In this document: positions 16,119 to 24,188 of the stretch, piece by piece
How the letters are laid out: each line of letters begins with the position of its first letter
Position numbering within the stretch: position 1 is the first letter of the stretch
Assembly: GCF_003752365.1 (NCBI RefSeq)
Contig: NZ_RJUO01000002.1
Location: 496,001 to 560,000, forward strand
Source: Frondihabitans sp. PhB188
Lineage (GTDB): Bacteria > Actinomycetota > Actinomycetes > Actinomycetales > Microbacteriaceae
Length of the DNA stretch: 64,000 nt
Reading direction: 5' to 3'
Made by a program: the position numbers and the translations under genes
Notes under the pieces: model-generated
Databases searched by the model: none
What the model was told of the DNA's origin: nothing
The model's input: only the letters and a program-made list of their open reading frames with translations

Positions 16119-17831
16119 TCAGTCGTCGAGCAGGGGAAGCGACACCTCGAAGCGGGCACCGCCCAGGGCGGAGTCGGCGACGCGCACCTCGCCGTCGTGG
16201 ACGCCGACGAGGCTGCGCACGATGGCGAGTCCCAGCCCCGACCCTCCGGCCTCGCGGGCCCGGGCCTCGTCGAGCCTGACGAACCGTGAGAACACCCGAT
16301 CGCGGTCGGCCGCGGGCACACCCGCTCCGTCGTCGTCGACCGCGAGCAGCACTCGCCCGTCGGCGACCTCGAGTGAGAGGGCGACCGCGCCTGCTGCGTG
16401 CCGGGCGGCGTTGTCGGCGAGGTTCCTGACCACCTGCGCCAGCATCCCCCGATCGCCCCGCACCCGGGCCGCTGTGACGTTCGTGGCGTCGACCGTCACC
16501 GCCCCCGCCGAGCGGAGGCGTGCCGCCTCGCCGAGGACGATGTCGTCGACGTCGACGGCCTGCATCGCAGGCTCGAGTCCGCCCTCGTCGGCTCGCGCGA
16601 GGATCAGCATGCCCTGCACCAGGTCGGCCAGGCGCTGTCCCTCGGTGAGCACGGTGTCGGCGAGCAGCTCCGGCTCGATGCGGCCGGGGTAGGCGCGCTG
16701 CACCTCGGCGAGCTGCCGCATGACGGCGAGGGGCGACCGCAGCTCGTGCGAGGCGTCGGAGACGAAGCGACGCTGCGACTTGGCAGAGTCGTCGAGCCGG
16801 TCGAGCATCTCGTTGAGGGTGGTGGCGAGCCGGGCGATCTCGTCCGAGCCGCCCTGGCCCGGGATCCGATTCGAGAGCCGTGCGGCGGTGATGCCCTCGA
16901 CCTCGAGCCGCATCTGCTCGACGGGCCGGAGCGACCGGCCGACGACCAGCCACGTCGTCGCCGCCATGACCAGCAGCAGGATCGGGATCACGACGCCGAG
17001 CGTGGTGAGCGTGGCGCGCTCGGTCACGGCGTTGGCGGCGAGCGAGCGAGCCGCGGCCACGACGTAGTCGGTCGACGGGTCGGGCCGCGCGGCGGCGAGG
17101 TGGATCACGGGGCCGGGCGTTCTCACGGAGGCCGACCCCGCGTCGGGCGCGGGGGCGCCGGGAGCGGGCGCACCGACGTCGTCGGAGCCACCGCCGCCGG
17201 AGCCACCGCCGCCGCCCTTGCCCGACTGGCGCCCGCTGCCGGAGCCGGAGCCGCCGGAGTCGTCCGACCCGCCGGAGGTTCCGCCGGAGTCTGCTCCCGA
17301 GCCGCCCGAGTCGTCGGTGGTGCCGGTGGTGGTGCCGGTTCCTGCGCCCGAGGTCGGCTCGGAGCTCGGCGACGGGGAGGTCTTGCCCGAGTCGTCCTGG
17401 GCCGGGACGGTGACGGTCGGCACCGGCGTCGGCGTGAACGTGCCCGACGACGTCTCGAACGCGTACCGCTCGCCCGACAGCGACACCGTGCCGGTCTTCA
17501 CCGGCGACGCGAGCGTGAGGTAGGCGCGGACCGCGGAGGGATCGCCCCACGACGCGAGCACCTTCGACCCGTCGGCCGACAGCACCACGGCGACCGACCC
17601 GTCGGGCGTGCCCGTGCCCCGGACCGCCGTCGCGGGCGCCGTTCCGGCCTCGAGGCGCGACAGCACCCGGTCGGCGTCGCTCGTCGCGGTCGACCGCACG
17701 CCCTGCTCGAGCACGGCCCGCTGCACGACGGAGTACACGACCGAGGCCCCCACGAGCGTCACGCCCACGATCGCGACGGCCGCGACGGTGATCCGCAGGC
17801 GGAGAGAACCTCGTCGCCGACGCTCAGCCAC
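16119..17831 (-). CDS. Sensor histidine kinase
   Basis: This 570-residue membrane kinase has a first membrane helix at about residues 14-36 and a large extracytoplasmic region to about 275. A second helix at about 277-302, a HAMP domain, the phospho-acceptor helix (FVSDASHELRSPLAVM, His near 362) and an ATPase domain with N-box (NLADNAARHA), G1 (DDDGAGVP) and G2 (GSGLGLAIV) follow. The extracytoplasmic region carries an unusual linker of about 90 residues made almost only of Ser, Gly, Asp and Thr. The GTG start at 17831 overlaps the regulator stop, so the pair is co-translated. The signal is unknown. Confidence 0.93.
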   Translation of the reverse strand: MAERRRRGSLRLRITVAAVAIVGVTLVGASVVYSVVQRAVLEQGVRSTATSDADRVLSRLEAGTAPATAVRGTGTPDGSVAVVLSADGSKVLASWGDPSAVRAYLTLASPVKTGTVSLSGERYAFETSSGTFTPTPVPTVTVPAQDDSGKTSPSPSSEPTSGAGTGTTTGTTDDSGGSGADSGGTSGGSDDSGGSGSGSGRQSGKGGGGGSGGGGSDDVGAPAPGAPAPDAGSASVRTPGPVIHLAAARPDPSTDYVVAAARSLAANAVTERATLTTLGVVIPILLLVMAATTWLVVGRSLRPVEQMRLEVEGITAARLSNRIPGQGGSDEIARLATTLNEMLDRLDDSAKSQRRFVSDASHELRSPLAVMRQLAEVQRAYPGRIEPELLADTVLTEGQRLADLVQGMLILARADEGGLEPAMQAVDVDDIVLGEAARLRSAGAVTVDATNVTAARVRGDRGMLAQVVRNLADNAARHAAGAVALSLEVADGRVLLAVDDDGAGVPAADRDRVFSRFVRLDEARAREAGGSGLGLAIVRSLVGVHDGEVRVADSALGGARFEVSLPLLDD

Positions 17832-18501
17832 CGTTGCCCGCCAGACGGTACCCGGCGCCGCGCACGGTCTCGATGGACTCGCGGTCGAACGGCCGGTCGA
17901 TCTTGTTGCGCAGATGCCGCACGTAGACCTCGACGATGTTGTTGTCGCCCTCGAAGTCGTCGTCCCAGATGCCGTCGAGCATCTGCCGCTTCGTGACGAC
18001 CTCGCCCGCGTGCCGCATCAGGAACTCCAGCACGGCGTACTCGCGCGTCGTCAGCTCGATCTGCTCGTCGCCGCGAAAGACCTTCCGGGACGCAGGATCG
18101 AGGCGCAGGTCTCCGGCCTCGAGCACCGTCGGCCGCTCGCGAGCGCCCCGCCGCACGAGCGCGCGCATACGGGCGAGCAGGACCGAGAACGAGAACGGCT
18201 TCGTCAGGTAGTCGTCGGCTCCCGTGTCGAGCCCCTCGATCTCGTCCCACTCGCCGTCCTTGGCCGTGAGCATGATGACCGGGGTCCAGTCGCCCTCGTC
18301 GCGCATGGTGCGGCAGATGGCGTAGCCGCTCATGCCGGGCAGCATGATGTCGAGCACGACCACGTCGTACTCGTTCTCGCGGGCGCGCCAGAGGCCGTCG
18401 GTGCCGGTCGCGGCGTGGTCGACGGCGATCCCCTCGGCCTCGAGCCCGAGCCGGAGGCCGTGCGCGAGCCCCGCGTTGTCTTCGACGACGAGCACGCGCA
18501 T
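17824..18501 (-). CDS. OmpR/PhoB-type response regulator
   Basis: This 225-residue regulator has a receiver domain with acidic pocket ED (residues 7-8), phospho-acceptor Asp51 in DIMLPGMSGY, the Thr/Ser site in MLTAKDGEWD and Lys in YLTKPFS. The C-terminal winged helix contains LTTREYAVLEFLMRHAGEVVT and VEVYVRHLRNKID. It pairs with the kinase encoded directly downstream (overlap 17824-17831). ATG at 18501 has GGAGG five bases upstream. CTGAA direct repeats 44 bases upstream suggest autoregulation. Confidence 0.95.
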   Translation of the reverse strand: MRVLVVEDNAGLAHGLRLGLEAEGIAVDHAATGTDGLWRARENEYDVVVLDIMLPGMSGYAICRTMRDEGDWTPVIMLTAKDGEWDEIEGLDTGADDYLTKPFSFSVLLARMRALVRRGARERPTVLEAGDLRLDPASRKVFRGDEQIELTTREYAVLEFLMRHAGEVVTKRQMLDGIWDDDFEGDNNIVEVYVRHLRNKIDRPFDRESIETVRGAGYRLAGNGG

Positions 18502-18544
18502 GCGGCCTCCCCAACTGTGTGGGGCCCATCTTGACGGCAGTTTG

Positions 18545-18560
18545 CTGAAGCGGCGCTGAA
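18545..18560 (-). promoter_or_regulatory. Putative autoregulatory site of the response regulator
   Basis: Two CTGAA copies, at 18545-18549 and 18556-18560, lie 11 bases apart (gene strand TTCAG-N6-TTCAG), 44 bases before the regulator start. The pattern and flanking GCG match the site upstream of the secreted repeat protein. Confidence 0.5.
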
Positions 18561-18583
18561 GCGCGCACTCCCGCGACGAAGAA

Positions 18584-18631
18584 AGTGCGCTCTTTGTCGT
18601 TTTCCGGGGCGGAAACGACAACGAGCGCGCT
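18584..18631. terminator. Hairpin of the CTCGTTGTCG family
   Basis: AGTGCGCTCTTTGTCGTTTT at 18584 pairs with AACGACAACGAGCGCGCT ending at 18631, with few mismatches around GGGGC. It lies between the regulator promoter and the 3' end of the SDR gene on the same strand, so it probably ends SDR transcription. Confidence 0.55.
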
Positions 18632-18667
18632 CTCGGCCTCAGGCGGCCCAGCCGCCCCCTTTGCGGT

Positions 18668-19420
18668 CTAGTGGGCCGAGTAGCCGCCGTCGACGAGGTG
18701 GTACGAGCCCGTGATGAACGACGCGTCGTCGCTGAGCAGGAAGAGCGTCAGCGCGGCGACCTCGGCGTCCGTGCCCAGGCGGCCGGTGGCGTGCTGCGCC
18801 TCGAGGCCGGTCAGCGCCTCGGGGCTGAGCGACGAGCGGACCAGCGGGGTGTCGATGAAGCCCGGGCCGACGGCGTTGGTGCGGACGCCCTGCGCCGAGT
18901 ACTCGAGGGCGGCGACCTTGGTGAGGCCGATGAGGGCGTGCTTCGAGGCGACGTAGGCGGCGTTCTGGGCGATGCCGACGGAGCCGAGCACGCTGCTCAT
19001 GTTGACGACGGCGCCGCCGCCGGCCGCGACGATGGCGGGCAGCTGCGAGCGGAGGCCGTAGAAGACGCCGTTCAGGTCGACGTTCACGACGCGGTCCCAT
19101 GCGGCGACCTCGTAGTCGCCGATGTTCGCGGCGGGCGCGCCGATGCCGGCGTTGTTGACGGCGAGGTGGAGGGCGCCGTAGGTGTCCTGCGCGAACTTCA
19201 CGGTCTTCTCGCTGTCTTCGGCGATGCCGGTGTTGGCCGAAAAGGCCGCGGCGGTGCCGCCGGCGGCCACGATCTCGTCGACGACGCGCTGCGCGGCCTC
19301 GATCTTGATGTCGGTGACGACGACCTTCGCACCCTCGGCGGCGAGCGCCTTCGAGATGCCTTCGCCGATGCCGCTGCCGCCGCCGGTGACGATCGCGACC
19401 CTGCTGTCGAACCTTGCCAT
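18668..19420 (-). CDS. SDR-family NAD(P)-dependent oxidoreductase
   Basis: This 250-residue classical short-chain dehydrogenase has TGGGSGIG (residues 13-20) for NAD(P), NNAG, catalytic Ser in NMSSVLGS, the YVASK catalytic Tyr/Lys pair, and PGFIDTPL. An acidic residue after beta-2 (TDIK) suggests NAD preference. The substrate, an alcohol or ketone, cannot be read. It is divergent from a MarR-MFS operon across a 100-base AT-rich region with two dyads, so the MarR protein probably controls it too. Confidence 0.9.
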   Translation of the reverse strand: MARFDSRVAIVTGGGSGIGEGISKALAAEGAKVVVTDIKIEAAQRVVDEIVAAGGTAAAFSANTGIAEDSEKTVKFAQDTYGALHLAVNNAGIGAPAANIGDYEVAAWDRVVNVDLNGVFYGLRSQLPAIVAAGGGAVVNMSSVLGSVGIAQNAAYVASKHALIGLTKVAALEYSAQGVRTNAVGPGFIDTPLVRSSLSPEALTGLEAQHATGRLGTDAEVAALTLFLLSDDASFITGSYHLVDGGYSAH

Positions 19421-19491
19421 GTTCTTGTGTCCTTCGTGACATTTAGTAAACGGTTGTTGCTTATCTCGAATCCTACGCCGGTGCCATTTAT

Positions 19492-19518
19492 TTAGCAAAG
19501 CTAATTTGTTAGGCTAAC
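19492..19518. promoter_or_regulatory. Two MarR-type operator dyads and -10 region before marR
   Basis: TTAGC-AAA-GCTAA (19492-19504) and GTTAG-G-CTAAC (19508-19518) are both perfect dyads in the marR-SDR divergent region. The second contains TAGGCT (19510-19515), a good -10 hexamer only eight bases before the marR ATG at 19524. Transcription of marR would therefore be leaderless. Autorepression by the MarR protein is the simplest reading. Confidence 0.6.
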
Positions 19519-19523
19519 CATCG

Positions 19524-19982
19524 ATGACCGACCCCAGTCCCAGCACCGGCGCCCTGCGCACGGTGCCCCATTCCCAGCTGGCGACCGACGTGCGCCAGGG
19601 CGTCCTCCGCCTCTCGCGCCGCCTCCGTCAGCAAAAGGCCGACACGCACGTCACCGACGCGCAGATGGCGGCCCTCGGCTTCCTGCTCCAGAACGAGCCC
19701 CTCACGATCGGCGCGCTCAGCGAGCACGAGGGCGTGACTCCCCCGTCGATGAACAGGACGGTCGGCGCCCTCGTCGAGCTCGGCTTCGTCGAGCGCGGCA
19801 CCGACGACGACGACCGGCGCAAGGTCGTGCTCCGCACCACGCTCGACGGCGCGACGTTCGTCCTCGAGACGCGGCGCCGGCGCGACGAGTGGCTGGTGCC
19901 GCGGCTGGCCAGGCTCACCGCCGACGAGCGCCGATCGCTTGCCGAGGCCACGCGGATCCTGCGAGAGCTGGCTCGCGAGTGA
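19524..19982 (+). CDS. MarR-family transcriptional regulator
   Basis: This 152-residue regulator has helix-turn-helix LTIGALSEHEGVTPPSMNRTVGALVELGFVER and wing DDDDRRKVVLRTT. MarR dimers bind short dyads and release DNA on binding small phenolic or drug-like ligands. It overlaps the downstream MFS gene (GTGA) and is divergent from an SDR gene, an arrangement typical of a local detoxification unit. There is no ribosome-binding site before ATG 19524, but a -10 hexamer at 19510-19515 suggests leaderless translation. Confidence 0.92.
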   Translation: MTDPSPSTGALRTVPHSQLATDVRQGVLRLSRRLRQQKADTHVTDAQMAALGFLLQNEPLTIGALSEHEGVTPPSMNRTVGALVELGFVERGTDDDDRRKVVLRTTLDGATFVLETRRRRDEWLVPRLARLTADERRSLAEATRILRELARE

Positions 19983-21331
19983 GCGCGATGTTCAGCTCGC
20001 TCAGCCTGCACAACTACCGGCTGTGGTTCGGCGGGGCGCTCGTGTCGAACACCGGCACGTGGATGCAGTCGACCGCGCAGGACTGGGTCGTGCTCACCGA
20101 GCTCACCGACCACAACGCCACGGCGCTGGGCGTCACGATGGCGTTGCAGTTCTTGCCGCCGATTCTGATGATCCCGATCACCGGGCTCATCGCCGACCGC
20201 TACGACCGCCGCAGGATGCTGATGTTCACGCAGGCGGCCCTCGGCACGCTCGGGCTGGCGCTCGGCCTGCTCGTCGTCACGCACGTCGTCCAGCTCTGGA
20301 TGGTGTGGGGCTTCGCGCTGCTGCTCGGCATCGTGCAGGCCATCGACGCGCCGATCCGCCAGAGCTTCGTCTCCGAGCTCGTGCCGCCCGAGAAGCTGTC
20401 GAACGCGGTGTCGCTCAACTCGGCGTCGTTCAACGGCGCCCGGCTGATCGGCCCCGCCGTCGCCGGCGTGCTCATCGCGACGGTCGGCTCGGGCTGGGTC
20501 TTCCTGATCAACGCGGCGTCGTTCCTGGCGGTCCTGTCGTCGCTCCGCTTCATCCGCGTGCGCGAGCTCGAGTTCAAGCCGAAGGTCTCGCGGGCGAAGG
20601 GCCAGATCAAAGAGGGGTTCCGGTACGTCCGCGGTCGCCCCGACCTGGTCGTCGTGTTCGTGATGATCTTCATCATCGGCACGTTCGGCATGAACTTCCC
20701 GATCTTCACCTCGACGATGGCCACGCAGGCGTTCGGCGTCGGAGCCGACGGATTCGGCCTGCTCACCTCGGCCGTCGCGGTGGGATCCCTCGCCGGTGCC
20801 CTGCTGTCGGCGCGGCGCGAGCGGCCCCGCATGCGGATCCTCGTGCTCGCCGCCGTCTCGTTCGGCGTCACCTGCACCGTGGCCGCTCTGATGCCGACCT
20901 ACTGGAGCTTCGCCGCCGTGCTCGTCGCGGTCGGCCTGTCGTCGATCACCCTCATGACGACCGCCAACGGCACCGTCCAGCTCGGCGCGGCACCCGAGAT
21001 GCGCGGCCGCGTCATGGCCCTCTACATGGCGATCTTCACGGGCGGAACCCCCATCGGCGCCCCGATCGTCGGCTGGGTCGCCAACACCTACGGCCCGCGC
21101 GCGGCCATCGGCGTGGGCGCCGGGGCCGGGTTCGCGGCGGCAGCCGTCGCGATCATCTGGCTCGTCCGGCGCCAGCACCTGCGCCTGCGGCACGACTCGG
21201 GCCTGCACTTCCGGGTGCGGCACGACGGCGACGGGCTGCCCCCGACCGGCCTGATCACGCTGCCGGGCCAGGCGATGCGCGACGGCGTCCGAACGGAGCT
21301 GGCGGCCGACGAGACGGTCGCGCGGCGGTAG
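19979..21331 (+). CDS. MFS transporter (MFS_3, EntS-like group)
   Basis: This protein of about 450 residues has 12 predicted helices. The N-terminal LSLHNYRLWFGGALVSNTGTWMQ and ADRYDRRRML after helix 2 are typical of the MFS_3 exporters related to the enterobactin exporter EntS. GTG at 19979 overlaps the marR stop; ATG at 19988 (MFSSLSL) is equally good and gives 447 residues. The last 60 residues are hydrophilic and Arg/His-rich. It is probably an exporter controlled by the coupled MarR protein; the substrate is unknown. Confidence 0.9.
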   Translation: MSAMFSSLSLHNYRLWFGGALVSNTGTWMQSTAQDWVVLTELTDHNATALGVTMALQFLPPILMIPITGLIADRYDRRRMLMFTQAALGTLGLALGLLVVTHVVQLWMVWGFALLLGIVQAIDAPIRQSFVSELVPPEKLSNAVSLNSASFNGARLIGPAVAGVLIATVGSGWVFLINAASFLAVLSSLRFIRVRELEFKPKVSRAKGQIKEGFRYVRGRPDLVVVFVMIFIIGTFGMNFPIFTSTMATQAFGVGADGFGLLTSAVAVGSLAGALLSARRERPRMRILVLAAVSFGVTCTVAALMPTYWSFAAVLVAVGLSSITLMTTANGTVQLGAAPEMRGRVMALYMAIFTGGTPIGAPIVGWVANTYGPRAAIGVGAGAGFAAAAVAIIWLVRRQHLRLRHDSGLHFRVRHDGDGLPPTGLITLPGQAMRDGVRTELAADETVARR

Positions 21332-21336
21332 CGGGG

Positions 21337-21380
21337 GCGCAGGAACTCGGCGAACGGCGGCGGGCCGCCAGTTCCTGCGC
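21337..21380. terminator. GCGCAGGAACT inverted pair after the MFS gene
   Basis: GCGCAGGAACT (21337-21347) faces AGTTCCTGCGC (21370-21380) as a perfect 11-bp stem. The intervening sequence contains a second stem, GGCGG/CCGCC. It lies six bases after the MFS stop and before the GH114 gene. It is a likely terminator built from two copies of the recurring motif. Confidence 0.65.
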
Positions 21381-21435
21381 GCCTGCCCGATCGGGGGCCT
21401 GCCTCGTGGCGTCGGCGCCACCTAGGCTGGGGCGC

Positions 21436-22257
21436 ATGCTCCGCGCCCGCCTCGCTCTCGCCGCGGCCGCCGTTGTCGCAGCCCTCGTCGTCACCACCGC
21501 CGGAGGGTGCTCGGCCTCGGTCGCCGACCCGCCAGCGACGATCGCACTCCCGCCCGTGCACGGCGCCGCCGACTACCAGCTCGGCGGCTCGTACACGCCG
21601 CCCGACGGGGTCACGGTCGTCACCCGCGACAGCACCTCGAAGCCGGCCAAGGGCATCTACTCGATCTGCTACGTCAACGGGTTCCAGACCCAGCCTGGCG
21701 TGAAGTGGCCGAGCTCGCTCATCGTGCACACCAAGTCGGGCAAGCCGCTGGTCGACCCGGGCTGGCCCGACGAGCACATCATCGACATCTCGACGCGCGC
21801 GAAGCGGCTCGAGGCGGCGACGATCGTCGGCGGGTCGACGAAGTCGTGCGCGACGAAGGGCTTCGAGGCCGTCGAGTTCGACAACCTCGACTCGTACTCC
21901 CGATCGAAGGGCGCGCTGACGCTGGCTCAGGCGATCGCGTTCGCGAAGCTGCTCGTGAAGCAGGCCCATGCCGACGGCCTCGCGGCCGGGCAGAAGAACA
22001 CCGCGCAGCTCGGATCGCGCGGCAAGACGCAGATCGGCTACGACTTCGCGGTCTCGGAGGAGTGCGACACCTACGACGAGTGCGGCACCTTCACGACGGT
22101 GTACGGCTCGAACGTGCTCGACGTCGAGTACACCGACGACCTCCGGGGCACGTTCGCCGAGGTCTGCGCCCGCTCGGCCACGCCGCCGATGACGATCCTG
22201 CGCGATCGCGACCTGACGACGCCGAAGTCGGCCGACTACGTCTACGAGGCCTGCTGA
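21436..22257 (+). CDS. GH114-family glycoside hydrolase lipoprotein
   Basis: This 273-residue protein has a signal peptide ending in TTAGGC, a plausible though non-ideal lipobox (Cys near residue 25). The remainder matches the endo-alpha-1,4-polygalactosaminidase family (GH114): DYQLGGSY, SICYVNGFQ, EFDNLDSYSRS, GLAAGQKNTAQL, FAVSEECDTYDEC. GH114 enzymes cut galactosamine-containing exopolysaccharides such as Pel. The target here is not known. A 26-bp perfect hairpin follows the gene. Confidence 0.87.
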   Translation: MLRARLALAAAAVVAALVVTTAGGCSASVADPPATIALPPVHGAADYQLGGSYTPPDGVTVVTRDSTSKPAKGIYSICYVNGFQTQPGVKWPSSLIVHTKSGKPLVDPGWPDEHIIDISTRAKRLEAATIVGGSTKSCATKGFEAVEFDNLDSYSRSKGALTLAQAIAFAKLLVKQAHADGLAAGQKNTAQLGSRGKTQIGYDFAVSEECDTYDECGTFTTVYGSNVLDVEYTDDLRGTFAEVCARSATPPMTILRDRDLTTPKSADYVYEAC

Positions 22258-22304
22258 CCGTCGGCGCCCTGCTGCGCCGAGCCGCAGAGCCTCCGAGCCG
22301 CCGA

Positions 22305-22372
22305 GCCGCCGAGACTCCAGACGTGGCCCCTTTTCGATACCGAATCGGGGCCACGTCTGGAGTCTCGGCGGC
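22305..22372. terminator. 26-bp perfect hairpin with GAGACTCCAG core
   Basis: Bases 22305-22330 pair perfectly with 22347-22372 around a 16-base AT-rich loop that starts TTTTC. It lies between convergent genes (GH114 ending at 22257, transglutaminase ending at 22417). The core GAGACTCCAG/CTGGAGTCTC recurs at 31.7 and 57.6 kb. A two-way terminator is likely. Confidence 0.75.
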
Positions 22373-22416
22373 TTCGGGGGCGGGAGCGGGGCCGAGGCGG
22401 AGGCGGAGGCCGCGGA

Positions 22417-23262
22417 CTACGCCTCGCGGGTGATCTCGACGGTGACGAAGAGCTTCGACGTCCGCGATCCCCCGTACACCCCGCGCAACGGCGGCACGTC
22501 GTTGTAGTCGCGGCCGTGGCCGACGACGACATGCCGCTCGCCGATGTCGATGAGATTCGTCGGGTCGTAGCCCGACCAGCCGCCGCAGAAGTACTCGACC
22601 CACGCGTGCGACTCGCCGACGATCGTCTCGTGGAGCGGCGCGGCCGGCTTCGGGTGCAGGTACCCCGAGACGTACCGGGCCGGGATGCCCGCCGAGCGGA
22701 GCGCGCCGAGTGTGATGTGGGCGATGTCCTGGCAGACGCCGGCTCCCGCGGCCCAGGCGTCGGCCGCGGTCGACTTCACGTTCGTGACGCCCCGGAGGTA
22801 CTTGACCCGGTCGCCGATCTCCTCGCCGATGCGCAGCGCGGCCTCGCAGGGCGTCGCCGTGTCGGCGACCGCCGCGGCGGCCAGCTCGACGACCTCGGGC
22901 GGCGGCGCCGTGAGGGGCGTCTGCTCGAGCTGCTCGACGAACTCCGAGCGGCGGGTGGCGGCGTCGTGGAGGTCGTCCCACGACAGGTCGTGCGGCAGGT
23001 GGGGCGAGGGGCGCACCTCGATGAGCGACGTCGCCGTCAGCGACAGCTGGCGGTGCGGCTGGAGCACCTCGAACGACGAGACGCGCGAGCCCCAGTAGTC
23101 GAGGTACTCGTGGGCGCCCGAGTTCGGCTCGATGCGGAGGTTCGACGAGAGCACGAACTGGTTCTCGGTCGACGCCGGCAGCATGCGCGCCTCGTTGTAG
23201 CTGGCCTTGGCCTCGCCCTCATACTGGAACCCCGTGACGTGCTTGATGCGGAGTCGGCTCAC
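22417..23262 (-). CDS. Transglutaminase-like protein of the ATP-grasp/alpha-E operon
   Basis: This 281-residue protein has an N-terminal bacterial transglutaminase-like beta domain (residues 1-110, starting LRIKHVTGFQYEG) and a transglutaminase/protease core. The catalytic triad is in GAGVCQDIAH (Cys near 178), GESHAWVEYF (His) and YDPTN (Asp). Proteins of this architecture occur in a conserved cluster with alpha-E and circularly permuted ATP-grasp proteins. Comparative genomics has linked that cluster to peptide or amide-bond modification. It is the last gene of the operon, and its ATG overlaps the alpha-E stop (23259-23262). Confidence 0.92.
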   Translation of the reverse strand: MSRLRIKHVTGFQYEGEAKASYNEARMLPASTENQFVLSSNLRIEPNSGAHEYLDYWGSRVSSFEVLQPHRQLSLTATSLIEVRPSPHLPHDLSWDDLHDAATRRSEFVEQLEQTPLTAPPPEVVELAAAAVADTATPCEAALRIGEEIGDRVKYLRGVTNVKSTAADAWAAGAGVCQDIAHITLGALRSAGIPARYVSGYLHPKPAAPLHETIVGESHAWVEYFCGGWSGYDPTNLIDIGERHVVVGHGRDYNDVPPLRGVYGGSRTSKLFVTVEITREA

Positions 23263-24188
23263 GAGCGCTCACCGACCCAGGTCGGCGCGGCGGAGGTCGG
23301 GAAGTAGCGCTGGCGGATCGCCTCCGATGCGGCCGACGTCGCGGCCTGCACGGCGTCCATGTGCGTCGGCAGGTCGTCGAGGATCTCGGCGATCGGCTTG
23401 TACTCGAGCTCGGAGCGCATCTGTCCGAGGATACGGACCCCGGCATCCGACGAGGCCGTCCGCGCCGTGTTGGGCTCGACCTCGCGCAGGCACGCTTCCG
23501 CCCGCGAGATCGCGAACAGCACGCTCCGCGGGAAGAGGCGATCCAGAAGCAGGAACTCCGCCGCGTTGCGTGCGCTCGGCACCCCGCGGTACGTGCGGAG
23601 GTACGCCTCGTACGCCCCGACCGACCGCAGGATCGTGGTCCACGACGGGCCCGACGCCTCGGTCAGCGTGCGCGTCGCCAGCAGGCGGGCAGTCATGTCG
23701 GCGCGCTCGATCGACCGGCCGAGGGTGAAGAACTGCCAGACCTCGTCGCGGCTCGTCGCCGACTCGATGATGCCGACGGCCAGCGCCGAGCGCTCGCGCA
23801 CCCAGGCGAAGAACTCGTGCACCTTGTCGCTCGACACCTTGCGCGGCATCCGGGCACGGGTCGTGTTGAGGCACTCCCAGAGCTCGGTCGACACGATCTC
23901 GCGGGCCCGCCGGGCGTTCTCGCGCGCCGCTCCGAGCGAGTAGGCGATCGAAGCCGGGTTGTGGCGGTCGACGGCGAGCATCGACAGCACGTCGGCCCGA
24001 GTGATCTCGACGCCCTCGGGCGCCTCCGACCCCATGACCGAGAGGAGCGACCGGCAGGCGGCGTCCTCCTCGATCCAGGGGTCTTCGAGGAGCAGCTGGA
24101 GGTGCACGTCGAGGATGCGGGCGGTGCCGTCAGCCCTCTCGATGTACCGGCCGATCCAGAAGAGGCTCTCGGCGATCCGGCTCAGCAT
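23259..24188 (-). CDS. Alpha-E domain protein (DUF403)
   Basis: This 309-residue all-helical protein of the alpha-E family begins with the family signature MLSRIAESLFWIGRYIERAD. ARENARRAREIVSTELWECLN and FFTLGRSIERADMTARLL follow. Its activity is unknown; it is nearly always encoded between a permuted ATP-grasp protein and a transglutaminase, as here. The start overlaps the end of the ATP-grasp gene (24182-24188) and the stop overlaps the transglutaminase start. The three proteins are therefore made together. Confidence 0.93.
   Translation of the reverse strand: MLSRIAESLFWIGRYIERADGTARILDVHLQLLLEDPWIEEDAACRSLLSVMGSEAPEGVEITRADVLSMLAVDRHNPASIAYSLGAARENARRAREIVSTELWECLNTTRARMPRKVSSDKVHEFFAWVRERSALAVGIIESATSRDEVWQFFTLGRSIERADMTARLLATRTLTEASGPSWTTILRSVGAYEAYLRTYRGVPSARNAAEFLLLDRLFPRSVLFAISRAEACLREVEPNTARTASSDAGVRILGQMRSELEYKPIAEILDDLPTHMDAVQAATSAASEAIRQRYFPTSAAPTWVGERS

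Noticed and set aside
22267-22372. Possible CRISPR-like repeat from the repeated CCGAGCCG and hairpin
   Set aside because: The repeats are short and immediately adjacent without unique spacers, and no cas genes are present. A terminator explains the hairpin.
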